DNA of 64,000 nucleotides from Pelobates cultripes (GCA_933207985.1 OW240920.1:146849395-146913394), one strand, 5' to 3'; shown: positions 43,339-55,066, counted from the stretch's first letter. Notes: generated by a model not told the origin, from the sequence alone. Numbers and translations are program-made.

Positions 43339-44193
43339 TGTGCTACCATTAACCCCCTTCCCCCGTAGCTTTATCTTGTTTTAGAACAGACTCAATGCCT
43401 TTTTACACCTGAATGGTTTGATTTTGTCCGCATTACACAGATGGCGTATTTAAATGGCTCAATGACAGATCGGTCACGTTATCTTTTGTGTAACTTCCTC
43501 TTTGAATAAGTGAATATAACCGTACAGTTAATTACCATTGCATTGCATCCCTGTAGCGCTGATAAGCGTTATCATGGCGGATTGGTGAACCTTTTCACAA
43601 TAACTACAAGTCCACAACATTGAGAAGTATAAATAAATCTTCAAATCAGCATTTACACCATAAAGAATCACATTTAAACACAAACCTCTTTCACAACAAT
43701 TTAATTTTACGATGTTCTATTCTCTTTAACATGATTTCATGGTAGGCAATAGCTTTAAACTGGCCATACCGGGTTCTACACTGACCATGTATCCAATTAT
43801 TTGCCTCCCCTCTGTTATTGGACTATATTTCACATAATCCTATGTCCAACATCAGCTGGAGAACTGAGGTCTCAGCGAACCAACACCACTTGTGATCATT
43901 CTCAACTTGTTACAAGATACAGATCACTCCAGATGTCCCTGCCTTTGCTAAGCAGACAAAGGGACATTTTAATTTTCTAATATGTTATCCTCCTCCATAA
44001 TTTGGAATTCCTTATATTTAAATGTCCTATTCACCCACACTTTGGTTTTCTACTCGTGGTAAACTCTGTCTCACAATTCGTGTTTATAGCACTGCACAAG
44101 GCCAGTTACAAAATGTTTCTGCTAAAGCCGTGTAGACATCATACCATTCTAGTTCTGTATCCTGGGAAAAGTAATCCATAGACACGGGTAAGA
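43339..44193 (-). other. Downstream region of tor4a
   Basis: Non-repetitive, AT-rich. On the minus strand an ATTAAA (43968-43973) is the nearest poly(A)-like signal after the stop codon, which would give a 3' untranslated region of about 225 nt; longer forms are possible. Confidence 0.4.
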
Positions 44194-45468
44194 TCAAGCT
44201 GTTCTCAGGTCAATGTGCCTGTGAATGGGATGCAGAAGATTCACCCGTCCTACTACCTCCTTGCATCCTGTCGTAGAGTACTTTGTACCATTTACAGTGT
44301 AATAATTTAGCTCCTCTGCCAAGTTCTTTATTTTCTCCTTGTCTGGGTAGAACCCTTCCTGGAGTAGTTCATCTAGAAAACAACTCATAACATGTTTTTG
44401 TTCCAAGAGCACAAAAGGCACAATTTCAGCAACTTTCCAAATGGAATGATGGCCCTTCAAGATAGACCATACAATCTGGCAAAGGTCATGCTCCACAGTA
44501 TTGATGCTATTTGTAACATTTTTCAGGACATAGTTAGTGATTTCACTGCCTCCCAAGTTGCTGATTAGTACATACACAGCATTGAGGTACTCGTTCGTTT
44601 GGTTCAGTTGGAAAAAGCCCTGCAAGACATCGAGCAGAGGTGGAGACATGGCCTCCATTTCATCAAATATAAAAATTGGGATCTTCTCTTCAATTTCTGC
44701 TCGACTGATCATGTCGGAGATCAGATTAGACAATTCCGCTTGGCACAAAGCAACGTCTGAGCTTTTTGGGCAGTTGTGCAGAACGTAGTATTGTAAGATG
44801 AAATCATTGTCCATGACTGACCGGAAGTGCTTGGCCAGTAACCTACCCATAAGACTCTTGCCAACACCACTGGGTCCATTTAAAGATACCACCAGTGGCT
44901 TGTTGTGATAATGTGTGGCTAGGTAGTCCTTCAAGTGATCCATTATTTTTGCAACTGCAGTTTGTTGGCCAAACACGTCCCTCTTCAATGTCTTTTCCAA
45001 TCCCTCCAAGTCATACTTTAAAACATTGTCATCTAAATTCTCAATGGCATTTAAAATCTGGAATCCAACAATTAATATAAACAGTATGAGGCAGCGTTTG
45101 GCTTTGCTCTTTTGTTCCACAGGCAGGTATTTTCTGGCATTACCTGGATATAACACGGGCCTGGATTTCTTGCGTTTTGACTTGCGTGGCTGGTGATTTA
45201 AAGAAACCTCTGCTAACGTGGGTGAGTCAAATTTAAAAATGGTAGGCTTTTCAAAGTTTGAAGACTTACATTTATCGGCAGAAGTTTGTCGAAAAGCTGA
45301 CTTTGGGCTGTCGGTGGACCTTTTCCCAGAAATATCCAGCTGCAAGCATCCATTCTTTAACGTCCTGATCTTTTTGCGCATGCGTATGACGGCACGCACT
45401 GGTGAGGACACCAGAGTAATCTTTCTTTGTGGGATGCCAGCTCCATCGCTAATTTCCTGCTTTTCCAT
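44194..45468 (-). CDS. tor4a: Torsin-4A (AAA+ ATPase family)
   Basis: 424 residues in one uninterrupted coding exon; human TOR4A is about the same length. Order along the protein: a basic, Ser-rich N-terminus (1-120) with SSPVRAVIRMRKK near 21-33; a hydrophobic segment at about 125-142 that fits a membrane anchor; the torsin core with VFGQQTA (165-171), Walker A GPSGVGKS (198-205), Walker B IFIFDEME (265-272), sensor-1 region LISNLGG (301-307) and the torsin GCK motif (401-403, from TTGCK). N-x-S/T sites occur at about 317 and 393. Torsins act in the endoplasmic reticulum and nuclear envelope and need LAP1/LULL1-type activators; torsin-4A itself is little studied. The ATG at 45466-45468 has A at -3 and G at +4, a strong context. 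The frame opens 11 codons earlier but only with a non-ATG codon. Confidence 0.93.
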   Translation of the reverse strand: MEKQEISDGAGIPQRKITLVSSPVRAVIRMRKKIRTLKNGCLQLDISGKRSTDSPKSAFRQTSADKCKSSNFEKPTIFKFDSPTLAEVSLNHQPRKSKRKKSRPVLYPGNARKYLPVEQKSKAKRCLILFILIVGFQILNAIENLDDNVLKYDLEGLEKTLKRDVFGQQTAVAKIMDHLKDYLATHYHNKPLVVSLNGPSGVGKSLMGRLLAKHFRSVMDNDFILQYYVLHNCPKSSDVALCQAELSNLISDMISRAEIEEKIPIFIFDEMEAMSPPLLDVLQGFFQLNQTNEYLNAVYVLISNLGGSEITNYVLKNVTNSINTVEHDLCQIVWSILKGHHSIWKVAEIVPFVLLEQKHVMSCFLDELLQEGFYPDKEKIKNLAEELNYYTVNGTKYSTTGCKEVVGRVNLLHPIHRHIDLRTA

Positions 45469-45521
45469 GATTACAGCTAGAACACACCATTCGCTTTTCA
45501 AATGGGGACAAAGATCACCCT
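45469..45521 (-). other. tor4a 5' UTR end and splice acceptor
   Basis: On the minus strand a T-rich tract (TTTTTGTTTCTTTTTTTAG) ends with AG at 45521-45520, 51 nt before the start codon. This suggests an upstream non-coding exon joined here. That exon is not identifiable to the right. Confidence 0.6.
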
Positions 45522-45809
45522 AAAAAAAGAAACAAAAATTACCAGTGACTGAATTCCACAGTTAGCAGATTGCTTGTTATAATATGCTTAATAGAAATGG
45601 ATGTAATAGATTATAATAAGTTATTTAGAATCATACCTTGCCCCTTTTTAACCCTTAAACATTGCATTACAATATTCCTGCATTCAGGAAATGGCTCAAC
45701 ACTGGGGCAAGGATTATATAGGTTTTAACAGAGCAAAATGTGGTTACTTCAGAACCATAGGCAGCTGTCAAACAGAACTGTCCCGTCAAACAGTGTTGTT
45801 GTTTTTTAT
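45522..45809. other. Unassigned sequence upstream of the tor4a coding exon
   Basis: Presumably tor4a intron. No repeat or exon is recognised. Confidence 0.45.
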
Positions 45810-46475
45810 ACTGTGGAGCTCTTTGATACCCTTGTACACACTGCATATTACTGTGAGTTTTATTGCTGTGGAGCTCTGTGATACACTCACACACACTGCT
45901 CATTACTGTGAGTCTTATTACTGTGGAGCACTGTGATACCCCTGTACACACTGCACATTACTGTGAGTTGTATTGCTGTGGATGGAACTCTGTGATACCC
46001 CTGTACACACTGCACATTACTGTGAGTTGTATTGCTGTGGATGGAACTCTGTGATACCCCTGTACACACTGCACATTACTGTGAGTTGTATTGCTGTGGA
46101 TGGAACTCTGTGATACACTCATATTGTGCACATTACTGTGAGTTTTATTGCTGTGGAGCTCTGTGATACACTCATACTGTGCACATTACTGTGAGTTTTA
46201 TTGCTGTGGAGCTCTGTGATACACTCATACTGTGCACATTACTGTGAGTTTTATTGCTGTGGAGCTCTGTGATACCCTCATACACACTGCACATTACTGT
46301 GAGTTTTATTGCTGTGGAGCTCTGTGATACCCACTGCACATTACTGTGAGTTTTATTGCTGTAGAGCTTTGTGATACACTCATACCGTGCACATTATAGT
46401 GAGTTTTATTGCTGTGGAGCTCTGTGATACGTGGAACTCTGTGATACCCTTGTACACACTGCATGTTACTGTTAG
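45810..46475 (+). repeat. Minisatellite, locus 2 of the dispersed family
   Basis: About 12 units containing TTTTATTGCTGTGGAGCTCT and ATTACTGTGAG, related to 31436-32112. Some units have an insertion giving GTGGATGGAACTCTG. It is interrupted after 46475 and resumes at 47644. It begins about 290 bp upstream of the tor4a acceptor, so it would lie within the tor4a intron. Confidence 0.95.
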
Positions 46476-47643
46476 GTTTTTTTTTGTGTTTATTTTTAAA
46501 TTCTTTATTTTGAAAGATTTTAGGTTTTTTTGGGGGGGGGGGAGGGGTACAGAAAGAAAGGCCGGGGGGTAAACATTTGTAGTCCAGTTTTCACAACATG
46601 TACATATACCTGTTATAACATACTTTTCATGAAAAAACAATAGTGTGTAGGCGTTTCGCTGGATTTTATGATAATTTCACATATTAAGTAACATGCCTTT
46701 CATCAATGCTAGTGTTTACATCTTTTGTTCTTGGTTTCTGTGATTGTCGTTTGTGCCACAGTTGTATCTATTTTTATTCAGCAATTTTGTTCTATGGACT
46801 CCGGGGGGGGGAGAAAAGAAATGGGGGGTCAACATTTTTCATTCAATTTTCACAACGTACACTTATGGTAGTTATCGCATTTTGTCGTTTTTGTAAATTT
46901 AATAGTCTTTTAATCTTAGTTTCTTTGTTTGACTTTTGCGTTTTAATAAATTCCGATATTCTGTTCGGAGTCATTGTTCTTTGGTCTGCGGGTTTGGGTA
47001 TGGTACAGAAAAGGGGGGGGGTCGTCCTATCATAGCCCACTTTTGTGGTTGTACCTTCCAGTTGTTCTTCTCATTCCTTTCTTATAGTATTTTTATTGTG
47101 CACCTTTTGGATGTGGTCTAGGGTAGTCGGGTTGTTTCATTTTGGGTTGTACCTCTTCTGGTCCGGGTAGTCGGGTTGGGTGGGTAGTTGTGTGTGTTGC
47201 CTGGGTTTTCGTCTTTTGGTGTATATTTCTATGTTGTGTGTTTTCCTGCTATATGTGTGTTATGGTCTGTGTTATGGTCTTTGTGTGGGTGTAGTTATTG
47301 TTCTGAGGTTGTTTTGTCGTGACTTGTGTTGTGGGGTAGTATTCATGTTTTGAGTGTCTTTGTTCTTATAGTTGGGATTTTGCACGCGAGGCGGGCTGTG
47401 GGCATTGTCGCCCTGTTTAGCGTTGATAAGTGTTAGTGTGTTCTCTGAGTGCCCCGTGTGTTTCATTCCACTTGTTTTGTTTTTCCCCCTGGGCTTGTTG
47501 TATTATTGTGGTGCGATGTGGGGTAGTTAGTTTTGGCCATTCTTGGGGTGTGTAGATGTCACCTGTTCTCGTCTGTTGGTGGTGCGTTTCCTATCTGGTT
47601 GGTGGTTCCGGTTGTATTTCGGTGGGTGTATCGTGGGGAGGTA
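46476..47643 (-). mobile_element. Retroelement insertion in the minisatellite
   Basis: 1168 bp flanked by a 10-bp duplication, TTACTGTTAG (46466-46475 and 47644-47653). The left end is T-rich (an antisense poly(A) tail), as expected for a minus-strand LINE-type insertion. The interior repeats a motif three times: a G-run, then GTACAGAAA-like or AGAAAAG sequence, then TTTTCACAAC-type sequence (46530, 46805 and 47015). No reverse transcriptase is seen, so this is untranslated LINE sequence or a non-autonomous retroposon. Confidence 0.65.
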
Positions 47644-47943
47644 TTACTGTTAGTTTTATTGCTGTGAAGCTCTGTGATAATCATACACTGCACATTACTG
47701 TGAGTTTTATTGCTGTGGAGCTCTGTGATAAACTTATATTGTGCACATTACTTTGAGTTTTATTGCTGTGAAACTCTGTGATACATTCACACCGTGCAAA
47801 TTACTGTGAGTTTTATTGCTGTGGATGGAACTCTGTGTTACACTCATACCGTGTACATTACTGTGAGTTTTATTGCTGTGGAGCTCTGTGATACGCTCAT
47901 ACTGTGCACATTACTGTGAGTTTTATTGCTGTGGAGCTCTGTG
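47644..47943 (+). repeat. Minisatellite locus 2, right part
   Basis: Five to six more units of the same family following the retroelement insertion. Confidence 0.94.
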
Positions 47944-48534
47944 TCCGATTGAAAACCAAATCTATTGCAGAACATCTTGGATAAGCCGTCTGATGATCAA
48001 TGCTCATTTTAAACTTGCAGAACCTATTTATAAAATGTTGAAATTGTAGGGGCTAGGATGGTGGCGCCGGCTTTACTTCCTGTATTTTGCTCTCGGACTG
48101 GCGCTGACCCTAATATAGGAACTTTTTACACCGATTCTCACGCTGGTTGAAATACAGGATCACATGACACACCAAACAAGTGAAGATTACACAACTCTGA
48201 ATAAAGCTGCAAAACAGCGATTAGAGTAATCAGCAAACGGCACATTTCATAGGAAGTGATACCACAATTTCCCATTATTTGTCTCTGTTGAGCTTGTACA
48301 AACCAAAAGAGTGGATCTCTCCGGCCATTATGGCTTCAGCTGCGTCCACTATCAGTAATAGCTCACCACCCTAACCTCTGGTGTATCTAACAGAAATTGG
48401 TTTAATGCAAGTTCATCTGGCCACGTTCAACATGGGCCACGTTCAACATGGGTAATCTATCAATTGGAGCCAGCACTGCCAGACCCACCGTATTAGCGTA
48501 GGATTCTTGCCTTGAACACCAACATTAAAGGGAC
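47944..48534. other. Unassigned
   Basis: No gene. A GTTCAACATGGGCCAC-type short duplication occurs at about 48424-48450. Confidence 0.4.
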
Positions 48535-48950
48535 ACTATAGTCACCAGAACAACTACAGCTTATTGAATAGTATACAGCTTATTGAATAGTATACAGCTT
48601 AGTGTATTTGTTCTGGTGAGTATAACCATTACCTATAGGCTTTTTGCTGTAAACACGGTCTTTTCAGAGAAAATGCAGTGTTTACATTACAGCCTAGTGA
48701 TAACTTTACTGGCCACTCCTCAGATGGCTGGTAGAGATCCTTCCTGGGTCATGGCTGCCTAAAATGCATCCAAACATTCGGTATCTCCTCCCACTGCATG
48801 CAGACACTGAACTTTCCTCATAGAGATCCATAGAGATGCTGATTGGCCAGGGCTGTGTTTAAATCATGCTGGCTCTGCCCCTGATCTGCCTCCTTGAGGG
48901 AAGCATTGTGATTGGCTCAGAGAATCACTTCTGATGATGTCAGCAAAATA
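48535..48950. mobile_element. TTAAAGGG MITE, right end missing
   Basis: Starts TTAAAGGGACACTATAGTC. Internal hairpin arms GTAAACAC/GTGTTTAC surround 48648-48690, and a GAATAGTATACAGCTTATT segment is duplicated at 48565-48600. The matching right end is not seen. Confidence 0.65.
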
Positions 48951-48964
48951 TGCTAGTCCCAAAA

Positions 48965-49118
48965 TCCTGGTCATGCGTGATTCCAGATAGAAAGTAACGT
49001 GGTCATACGTTGTTCCAGACAGATAGTAACATAGTAATACGTGGTTCCAGATAGATAGTAACGTGGTCATACGTGTCTCCAGATAGATAGTAACGTTGTC
49101 ATACGTGTCTCCAGATCT
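48965..49118. repeat. 32-bp minisatellite, about five copies
   Basis: Unit with GTGGTCATACGTG and CCAGATAGATAGTAAC. Confidence 0.93.
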
Positions 49119-49129
49119 ATTTAATGTAC

Positions 49130-49405
49130 TTAAAGAATTACTACAAGCACCATGACCACTTTAGTGATGGTTCTGGAGGCTGTGCAACGTTTCTGTTTTT
49201 CCAGCTTTGAGTTCCAGGGGTTTAATGTCAGTTCTGTGCATATGCCGATGCACAGAAACTCAGTGATTGGCTGAGAGAGGTCAGCTGACACTCTCAGCCA
49301 GTCAATGAGCAGAAGGATCGACATTCGCCTTATGCAGAGAACGGATGTTGTAGATCTGCGTACAAAGAGGATCAGGAGCATTGTGCGAACCAGGAGAGAG
49401 GGTAA
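49130..49405. mobile_element. TTAAAG MITE half
   Basis: Starts TTAAAGAATTACTACAAGCACC and contains TGATTGGCTGAGAGAGGTCAGCTGA, also seen in inverted form in the element ending at 52148. Only the left half is recognisable. Confidence 0.55.
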
Positions 49406-50079
49406 ACCATCACACTGGGAAGGAGGCCAGGGAATTGCTAGCGGGCTGTAACCCCATTATTTCATCGAGCAGTCAGAACGTTACCTAATGATGTGCATTA
49501 TCAGTGTTTCTCCACATCCCATGCCATCTTTACATTCCACAATCGCTAGATTGTCCTCTCAGCAATCTCTTTACTGGAATGTTTCACTGGATTCCGAGCA
49601 CCATGTAAAATTGTGCAAAAGTGAACATCGCAAAACATTTTTAACCTGATTTAGCATATGAAAAATAACACACCCCATTATGCAATAAACAAATTTGGCC
49701 CATATTCTGCACCAGGTGAGAAAATTGCATCAAACGGCATACAGCGGGGGAGGGGAACTAAAGCCTTGTTTCGTATTGCACTTAGGTTTCATTTGTGTCC
49801 AGGGCTCAGGAATCCGATTACAGAGCAAAGTGTTGCAACAAAACTGTCTTTCTAATGCACATACCTGAGACACTGCAAAATATGAATTAGCTACGCATAC
49901 TCTGTAACTAAATTCTTCTAATTAGGAAGATGTTAAGAATGAAATACCGTCAGTGGAGTCACCAGTATCAAAGGAAGGATTCATACAATAATTCACACAC
50001 ATAGAGTCTCATAATAAAAGGAGTACGTTCCAGGCTGCAAGTCCCCTATTACCCTAAAATCTGCCCATTCACCCCAAGA
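49406..50079. other. Unassigned
   Basis: No gene or repeat recognised. Confidence 0.4.
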
Positions 50080-50345
50080 CCTAAGAATCTGTACATTTAT
50101 ACTGTGAATCTGCTCGTTCATTGTAAACCATGAGAATCTGTCATTCATACTGTGAATCTGCCCTTTCATGGTAAAACATGAGAATCTGTCATTCATACTG
50201 TGAATCTGCCCATCCATGGTAAAACATAAGAATCTGTCATTCATACCGTGAATCTGCCCGTTCAAGGTAAAACATGAGAATCTGTCATTCATAATGTGAA
50301 TCTGCCTGTTCATGGTAAAACATGAGAATCTGCCCCTTAACCCTG
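50080..50345. repeat. 48-bp minisatellite
   Basis: About five copies of a unit with TCATTCATACTGTGAATCTG and CATGGTAAAACATGAGAA. The period is a multiple of three, so a 130-codon minus-strand reading results. Confidence 0.93.
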
Positions 50346-50682
50346 AGACCCGAAGAATCTGCCCATTCACCCTGAGACCATTCATTGTAAGAATTCGCCA
50401 GGTTACTCCATGGCATGTGCCACATACCTAAGCTAGTTACTGATCCGATCCACAGGATGTGCCACATGTCACCCAACCAAAGGGCAGCGAACAGGTTTCA
50501 ATGAGAGCACACGACTTATGGCTTCCTCTCCTGAGCCTGTCATTGAAATACTGCTATCTGCAACCCGAGGGGAAACAGGCTGTGGGAGGAGAGCTAAGTT
50601 AGGGCTTCCTTTATTTACTATTACAGAATTAGAGTACAGCCGGATTGTGAAATATGTCATATAATCAAAGAACTCTATCATA
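50346..50682. other. Unassigned
   Basis: No gene or repeat recognised. Confidence 0.4.
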
Positions 50683-50945
50683 TATCTATTGTATATCTAT
50701 AGCGTATATCTCTCGATCGTATATTTATTGTATATGTATCTATCAATCGTATATATTCATTGTCTATTATATATCTATCGATCTATCATATACCTATCTA
50801 TCAATCTGTCGTATATCTATCTATTGATTGTATACCTATCGATCGTATATCTATCAATTGTATACATATCTATGGTATATCTATCTATTGTCTACCTATC
50901 GTATATCTACTGTCTTTCTGTCTATCTACATATCTATCTTGTGTC
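50683..50945. repeat. ATCT/TATC microsatellite
   Basis: Imperfect TATCTATC and TATATCTATCGATC runs. Both strands stay open as Ile/Tyr/Leu-rich readings. Confidence 0.93.
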
Positions 50946-51699
50946 TGACTACCTAACTATGTACATATTCATCCATCCAGTTGATGATTTATAATTATGA
51001 CTTCAGATTTATGTTGTACTTCATTTGATATTTTGTTGCATTATATATTATTTTGTTTGTACAGCACTGCTACACGTGTTGGCAACATTACCAAAACATT
51101 TTCAAATTGGAGCTGCAATATGTGGCTGATAGGAACTAATCAGTCTTGGTAATATTAGGTGATGGTTATTTGCCCTAAAACCCCAGGATTGGTGGGGGCC
51201 CAGGCAATATCTCCATTGCACTGCTGAGGCGCCCCAGAACTGACCCACTTATTTAGATAGTGCACTAAAAATATGCAAGACAATCTGTCCAAAGTAACTA
51301 AAGGTAAAAAGCTACTCACATCTGAAGTTGTGTCTCTTCAATGAGTTCCCAGGCTTAGCACATGCAGCAGCTTAGCGCAGCCCAGACCGCGGAGTGATCA
51401 ACCAATCAGGCATGGAACGTTCCAATGTGCTGATGTTATCCCCTGCATTTCTGCACATCTATGTGTGAAAGGCGACCTAGCTTTCATAGAAACCTTCCCA
51501 GTGCTTCCTGATTACTCCTCTGTGCTATGTGACCCTGTGGGCTAGGAGGGAGTGAGCTATGAAAACACTTATCAGCTACATTAACCAGCAAGAAGGAAGG
51601 ATTTCAGAATGGAGGAAGGGCCAGAGGGGGCCGGGTTAAGAAATAGGATGCAACAAATGTATTTATTAATCACAATAACTATATAAAATGCAAAAATAC
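50946..51699. other. Unassigned
   Basis: No gene or clear repeat recognised. Confidence 0.4.
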
Positions 51700-52148
51700 A
51701 GCTAATGAGTTCTGAAAAAACTCCAGAAAAGCAGATTGCTCCAGTGGTTATGGTGCCAGGAGTTCCCTGGTGCTGACCAATGTAAACACCAAACCATTTG
51801 ACAACTTATCTGGTGTCCCCTGCGCCATTGTAACCCTGAATCTCTCTGCTCTGAGCTTTCATGGCTGTGAGGGGCTTTGCTCATTGGCTGATAGTGATCA
51901 GCTGACGCTCTCAACCAGTGAGCTAGCGCTGCATGGCAAGACTTACCTCTGGCGAACCACAAGCTCTGTGCTTTCAGCTAGCCTGAAGGTGCAGGGTTTA
52001 GCTCACTGGCTGACGGCACTCTGTGCCCGACAGACATTAGGTAAGTAGTTTGACTACAGACTCTGGTAGGCAGCCAGGCTCTCCTCCTCCTGGCACTAAA
52101 AACTACAGCATGATGTAGTGGCTATGGTGCTTACAGTGTTTCTTTAAC
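51700..52148. mobile_element. MITE ending in TTTCTTTAA
   Basis: The right end ACAGTGTTTCTTTAA at 52134-52148 and the hairpin around CACTACATCATG match the TTAAAGG family. The left end at about 51700 is decayed (CTCCAGTGGTTATGGTGCCAG). Confidence 0.6.
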
Positions 52149-52499
52149 AAATATATGTTTGTGATGAAAAATTAAAGACAATTAAATGTAGAAATGCACA
52201 CCTCTGTGTTTACTAAAATAGAGAACCTCTGTCTTGGGTTCTTGTCAATCATTGTGATAAACTCCGCCCTTTGCACCTGGCAGACAGCATAGACAGTGTT
52301 TCTATGTCTCCTTCTGCGATGCAGCGTGTGCCTTGGATGTGCCAGGACTGAGCTGGATTGGGAAGATCAGTTACTAAATCTTTCCTATAACTTTAAAACA
52401 AAAAAGAGCATCACAAAAAATGTTAATACAAGTTTTATTCACTGGTGTAACTTCCAGAGCAGTGCAGCATCACTTTTAACCTCTATAGCGAATACGTAG
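52149..52499. other. Unassigned
   Basis: No gene or repeat recognised. Confidence 0.4.
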
Positions 52500-52679
52500 A
52501 GTAAAAAAAAACCCTCACACTATACGTGGAGTATTGTGGGAGCGAACGACGAGCAAACAACAAGCATTGTGGGAGTAAACAGCGAACAAGTGAACGACAA
52601 GTATCGTGGGAGTAAACAACGAGCCTTGTGGGAGTGAACGACGAGCCTTGTGGGAGTAAACAACGAGCATGTAAACGAC
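52500..52679. repeat. 21-24-bp minisatellite
   Basis: Units of TTGTGGGAGTAAACAACGAGC and variants. Confidence 0.9.
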
Positions 52680-52937
52680 GTGGAGAATGATAGCGGGGGC
52701 CATGGTGGGGGATAATCGTGGGTCTGAGTTGGGGGTGATAATGTACAAGGTAGGAAAATGATAGTGGGTCCATGGTGGGGGCTGATAATGTACAAGGTAG
52801 GAGAATGATAGCGGGGCCATGGTGGGGGATAATCGTGGGTCTGAGTTGGGGGTGATAATGTACAAGGTAGGAGAATGATAGCAGGGATCATGGTGGGGGA
52901 TAATAGTGGGTCTGTGGTGGGGGTGATAATGTACAAG
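52680..52937. repeat. CCATGGTGGGGG minisatellite, left part
   Basis: Units with GGAGAATGATAGCGGGGCCA, TGGTGGGGGATAATCG and GGTGATAATGTACAAGGTAG. The same array continues at 54115-54460 and again at 56579-56650; the intervening DNA is inserted. Confidence 0.93.
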
Positions 52938-54114
52938 TGTAAATCATGTCTTTAAAGGGCAATACATCCCAGGGGCCATAGTCACATGGCAGGAGGCTGG
53001 CAATCAGTCTTCTCCAATGCCAAGTGTCCACGAACCCCATTTTCCCAAATCTTTCTGTAGACAGGGACGCTGTATGAACACTTGCATCGCCCTCAATTTG
53101 TAAATCCATGAACGGTGTCTCTGAGCTGCTTTACCTCGCACTAGGACGCCATCCCACCTCTGCCACCAATGTAACGGATCACCTGGCACCCCGACTGGGT
53201 ACCTCCGTTGAAGGATGCTCCTAGCGCTTCCATAGGACTCCAAGCACTCCAGCCAACACCATAACCACCGTAGACTCCTTCAGAGAGCAAGACAGGAACA
53301 AGCTCTTACAAGAGCTCAGAGAGCATAGCAATCCCTTGTAGCAGATTCCCCCAATAAGAGACAGGACTCAGATTGAGGGTGTGAATACAGCCTCTTTTAT
53401 TCACATTCTACAAACATAGTACTGCCCACAGGGTTTTGAAATACAACCAATCAATCCGTACAATACACACAGACACTCCCACACAAAATCCTCCCCTCTG
53501 CCTGTGACATGATTACTGAACACAATGGTTAATATAATTATCACAGGCAGAGAAATACAGTATTATAAAATATATCACAGGGACCCCAAAACATGCAATA
53601 ACCCCATATATATCCTCGGAACCGGGGTATCTGGGTGAACCACATATCCAAAATTCACCCAGATCTGTTCAGAAGTTTGGAAGATACGGTTTAATGCAGA
53701 TTCTGCAGAACATATACAGGCTATATGAAAAATAATTACTGTTAAATGTGTCCCCTGTTCTGTAGTTTAAAACTACTGAACGATGTCTGTGTGCAGCAAA
53801 TACCAGCGAGATGGCACCGTGTAGAAAAGTCAAAACAGTGTCTGTGAGTTAAAATGGCCGCCATCCTTTGTTCTCACCATGTGCTTCATCCATTGTTCTC
53901 ACCATGTGCCTCTGATACATGAAATGGTGGTCACCCAGTAACTCCACAGTATGTCCCCAGATGGTTTTTAAAGGGCCAGCAGCAGCACAACACAAATCCA
54001 TTATGCCCAAATCATGTCTTTAAAGGGCAATACATCCCAGGGGCCATAGTCACATGGCAGGAGGATGGCAATCAGTCTTCTCCAATGCCCAGTGGCGAGG
54101 TCGGTTTCGCCACA
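52938..54114 (-). mobile_element. Deleted copy of the LTR family, minus strand
   Basis: Flanked by a perfect 5-bp duplication ACAAG (52933-52937 and 54115-54119), so it is one insertion. On the minus strand it has a full 5' LTR (54114-53170, 945 bp), a primer-binding site (53168-53151, TGGTGGCAGAGGTGGGAT) and about 130 nt of leader similar to the complete element. It then jumps to about 75 bp near the start of the 3' LTR and the last four bases of the 3' LTR (TGTA on the plus strand). Almost all coding DNA and most of the 3' LTR are lost. Confidence 0.88.
53151..53168 (-). promoter_or_regulatory. Primer-binding site, tRNA-Leu type
   Basis: Minus strand TGGTGGCAGAGGTGGGAT, one base from perfect complementarity to the leucine tRNA 3' end and mismatched at a different base from the copy at 4723. 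Confidence 0.85.
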
Positions 54115-54460
54115 ACAAGGTAGTAGAATGATAGCGGACCATGGTGGGGGATGATAATGTACAAGTTATGAGAATGATAGTGGGTCCATGACAGTGGATG
54201 ATAATATACAAGGTAGAAGAATGGTAGTGGGTCCATGGTGGGGGATGATCATGTACAAAGTAGGAGAATCATAGCGGGTCCATGGTGGTGGATGAATTTG
54301 TACAAGTTAGAAGAAGGATAGTGGGTCCATGGTGGGGGATGATAATGTACAGGGTAGGTGAATGATATTGAGACCATGCTGGGGGGTGATAGTGGGTCCG
54401 TGGTGGAAGATGATAATGTACAAGTTAGGAGAATGATAACTGGTCATGGTGGGGGGTGAG
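54115..54460. repeat. CCATGGTGGGGG minisatellite, middle part
   Basis: About seven more units of the array split by the LTR copy. Confidence 0.92.
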
Positions 54461-55066
54461 TTTCAAGAGGCATGAAAATGCGCCCCAGGCACCCCCCTAG
54501 TGAGTGGCACCCGATACGGATTGCTCCCTCCGTCCCCCCCCCGCCCCTCCCTTAGTACGTGTAGCATATTCTTCGTCACCTTGCAGTCACTGCACCCAGC
54601 GGCCGTGCGTCTGCATGACTGACACTTGCGGCATGTTAATGGAGACCGGCCACTGCGGATCCACGGCAAAATATACCCCCACATCCGCTCACGTGATTGA
54701 CGACGTCAGCGTGCAAGTGAAGTCACGCACGCACCGCGCACGTTTTGGGGTCAAAGAGCGATTTCAGCTAATCAGAATAGCCCTAATTGCCCTATCGTGG
54801 TTTCCCTAGTGGTTATCAGAGAGCGCATTCCTTATTCTGGTTATTTGACTTTGGCATTGATTTTGACTTCCCTGTTTTCTGGTATCCCTAACCTCTGGCT
54901 TTCCTTTATTATTGTGTCCCTTTCTGTGTCCCCTGACCTCGGCTATTCCTGACTATTCTTTGGTATGTGAGTCCGGCCATTCTAAGGCCCGGTATACGTT
55001 ACCTGTTAGTCTCCTGTGTTACACAGTTCTACGTGCTGAATCATACTGTAATCCTGACATTACGAC
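54461..55066 (+). other. Probable leader/LTR remnant of a Ty3-like element
   Basis: Non-coding DNA upstream of the gag start, ending CCTGACATTACGACATGG. The TGACA may be the end of a 5' LTR, but no second LTR exists to define it. Confidence 0.45.

Noticed and set aside
45469..45501. An 11-codon upstream extension of tor4a
   Set aside because: It begins with TTG rather than ATG, lies next to the splice acceptor, and the ATG at 45468 has a strong start context and gives the family's usual length.
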